Source: Metabacillus niabensis (lineage in GTDB: Bacteria; Bacillota; Bacilli; Bacillales; Bacillaceae). From it: a DNA stretch of 64,000 nucleotides. This document shows, piece after piece, positions 63,655-64,000 of this stretch; within the stretch, counting starts at the first letter, position 1, and each line of letters opens with the position of its first letter. The DNA lies in the NCBI RefSeq assembly GCF_020524345.1, contig NZ_JAIVLH010000017.1, positions 62,001-126,000 of the forward strand. Reading direction: 5' to 3'. The position numbers and the translations under genes were made by a program. Under the pieces are notes generated by a model. That model did not search any database, was not told the origin of the DNA, and worked only from the letters and a program-made list of their open reading frames with translations.

Positions 63655-64000
63655 ATGAAAAAGTTTGCCATTGTACTAGCTGCAGCAACAAGCTTACTTG
63701 CATTAAGCGCATGTAATAATGCTGATTCAGAAGTTGTTGTTGAAACTAAAGCAGGAAATATTACGAAAGACGAATTTTATGAAGCAATGAAAGACCGTTT
63801 TGGTGGAGATGTTCTGACTGAACTTGTTCACGAAAAGGTACTTAGCGATAAATATGAAGTAACAGATGATGAAGTACAAAAAGAATTTGATAATCTTAAA
63901 ACACAATATGGTGCGCAATTTGAAAGTGTCATCCAAGCACAAGGTGAAGATGTTGTGAAACAAATGGTCAAAGTTGATTTATTAAGAAAGAAGGCTGCAG
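63655..64000 (+). CDS. prsA: Foldase lipoprotein PrsA, cut by window edge
   Basis: Open at the right edge; 115 codons seen. Signal peptide with lipobox ALSAC (Cys at about 20), then VETKAGNITKDEFYEAM and YGAQFESVIQAQGED. PrsA is an essential lipid-anchored peptidyl-prolyl isomerase that folds exported proteins. Ribosome site GGAGTTGTAGAAG. Its partner ecsAB and scoC in the same window form a secretion-related neighbourhood. Confidence 0.93.
   Translation, partial: MKKFAIVLAAATSLLALSACNNADSEVVVETKAGNITKDEFYEAMKDRFGGDVLTELVHEKVLSDKYEVTDDEVQKEFDNLKTQYGAQFESVIQAQGEDVVKQMVKVDLLRKKAA

Overview
The window reads as a stretch of a low-GC Bacillaceae chromosome close in gene order to the Bacillus subtilis yhj-yhf-yhg-yha segment, but not B. 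subtilis itself. Recognisable landmarks in conserved order are yhjE/yhjD, comK, yhzC, yhfN, lcfB (yhfL), yhfI, yhfH, yhgE/yhgD, hemH, hemE, pbpF, hmoB (yhgC), yhfA, yhaA, ecsCBA, hit, serC, trpP, yhaH, scoC, yhaI, a yhaJ-like gene and prsA (cut by the right edge). Differences include a glyoxylate-bypass pair (aceB-aceA), a GlcNAc regulon, an ammonium-transporter/chemoreceptor fusion and no hemY after hemH.

Layout. 1-2,340: yhjE (cut), yhjD, comK, a tiny ORF and yhzC. 2,340-12,240: an accessory, insertion-rich patch with four IS110-type transposase genes of different subgroups (one intact, one split by an amber codon, two fragments), a decayed tyrosine recombinase, an orphan SUKH immunity gene with a premature stop, two tiny membrane or zinc-ribbon proteins, a large LysM/peptidoglycan-binding protein and several long palindromes. 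12,240-18,400: aceBA, yhfN, and an XRE-cupin regulator with azlCD. 18,480-23,790: SIS protein, nagR, nagP and nagAB, with two NagR operators and a cre site between nagP and nagA. 23,820-26,620: a three-gene ABC importer of the TrpXYZ type. 26,840-36,500: lcfB with a FadR box, yhfI, yhfH, a LacI regulator, the Amt-MCP fusion with a TnrA/GlnR-type box, and yhgDE with a matched operator pair. 36,500-47,900: heme genes, PBP, HmoB, YhfA and two oxidoreductases. 48,000-50,800: a GntR/ABC operon. 51,200-57,400: PAP2, yhaA, ecsABC, hit. 57,500-64,000: serC, TRAP-controlled trpP, yhaH, scoC, yhaI, two tandem 28-residue one-helix proteins and prsA.

Functionally this is mostly core metabolism and late-growth control. 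ComK and ScoC regulate competence and exoprotein/sporulation genes. EcsABC and PrsA act in secretion and membrane proteolysis. HemE/HemH make coproheme and HmoB degrades heme. TRAP control of trpP and a TrpXYZ-like importer both point to tryptophan supply, the second only tentatively.

The least explained features are non-coding: a higher-order repeat array with an orphan terminator in the ecsA-hit intergenic region (56,226-56,832), two distant arrays of the same 52-bp hairpin unit (50,868-51,196 and 59,690-59,960), and a repeated double hairpin (53,331 and 63,481) with a compensatory base-pair change. All calls come from reading the sequence; no database search was run.
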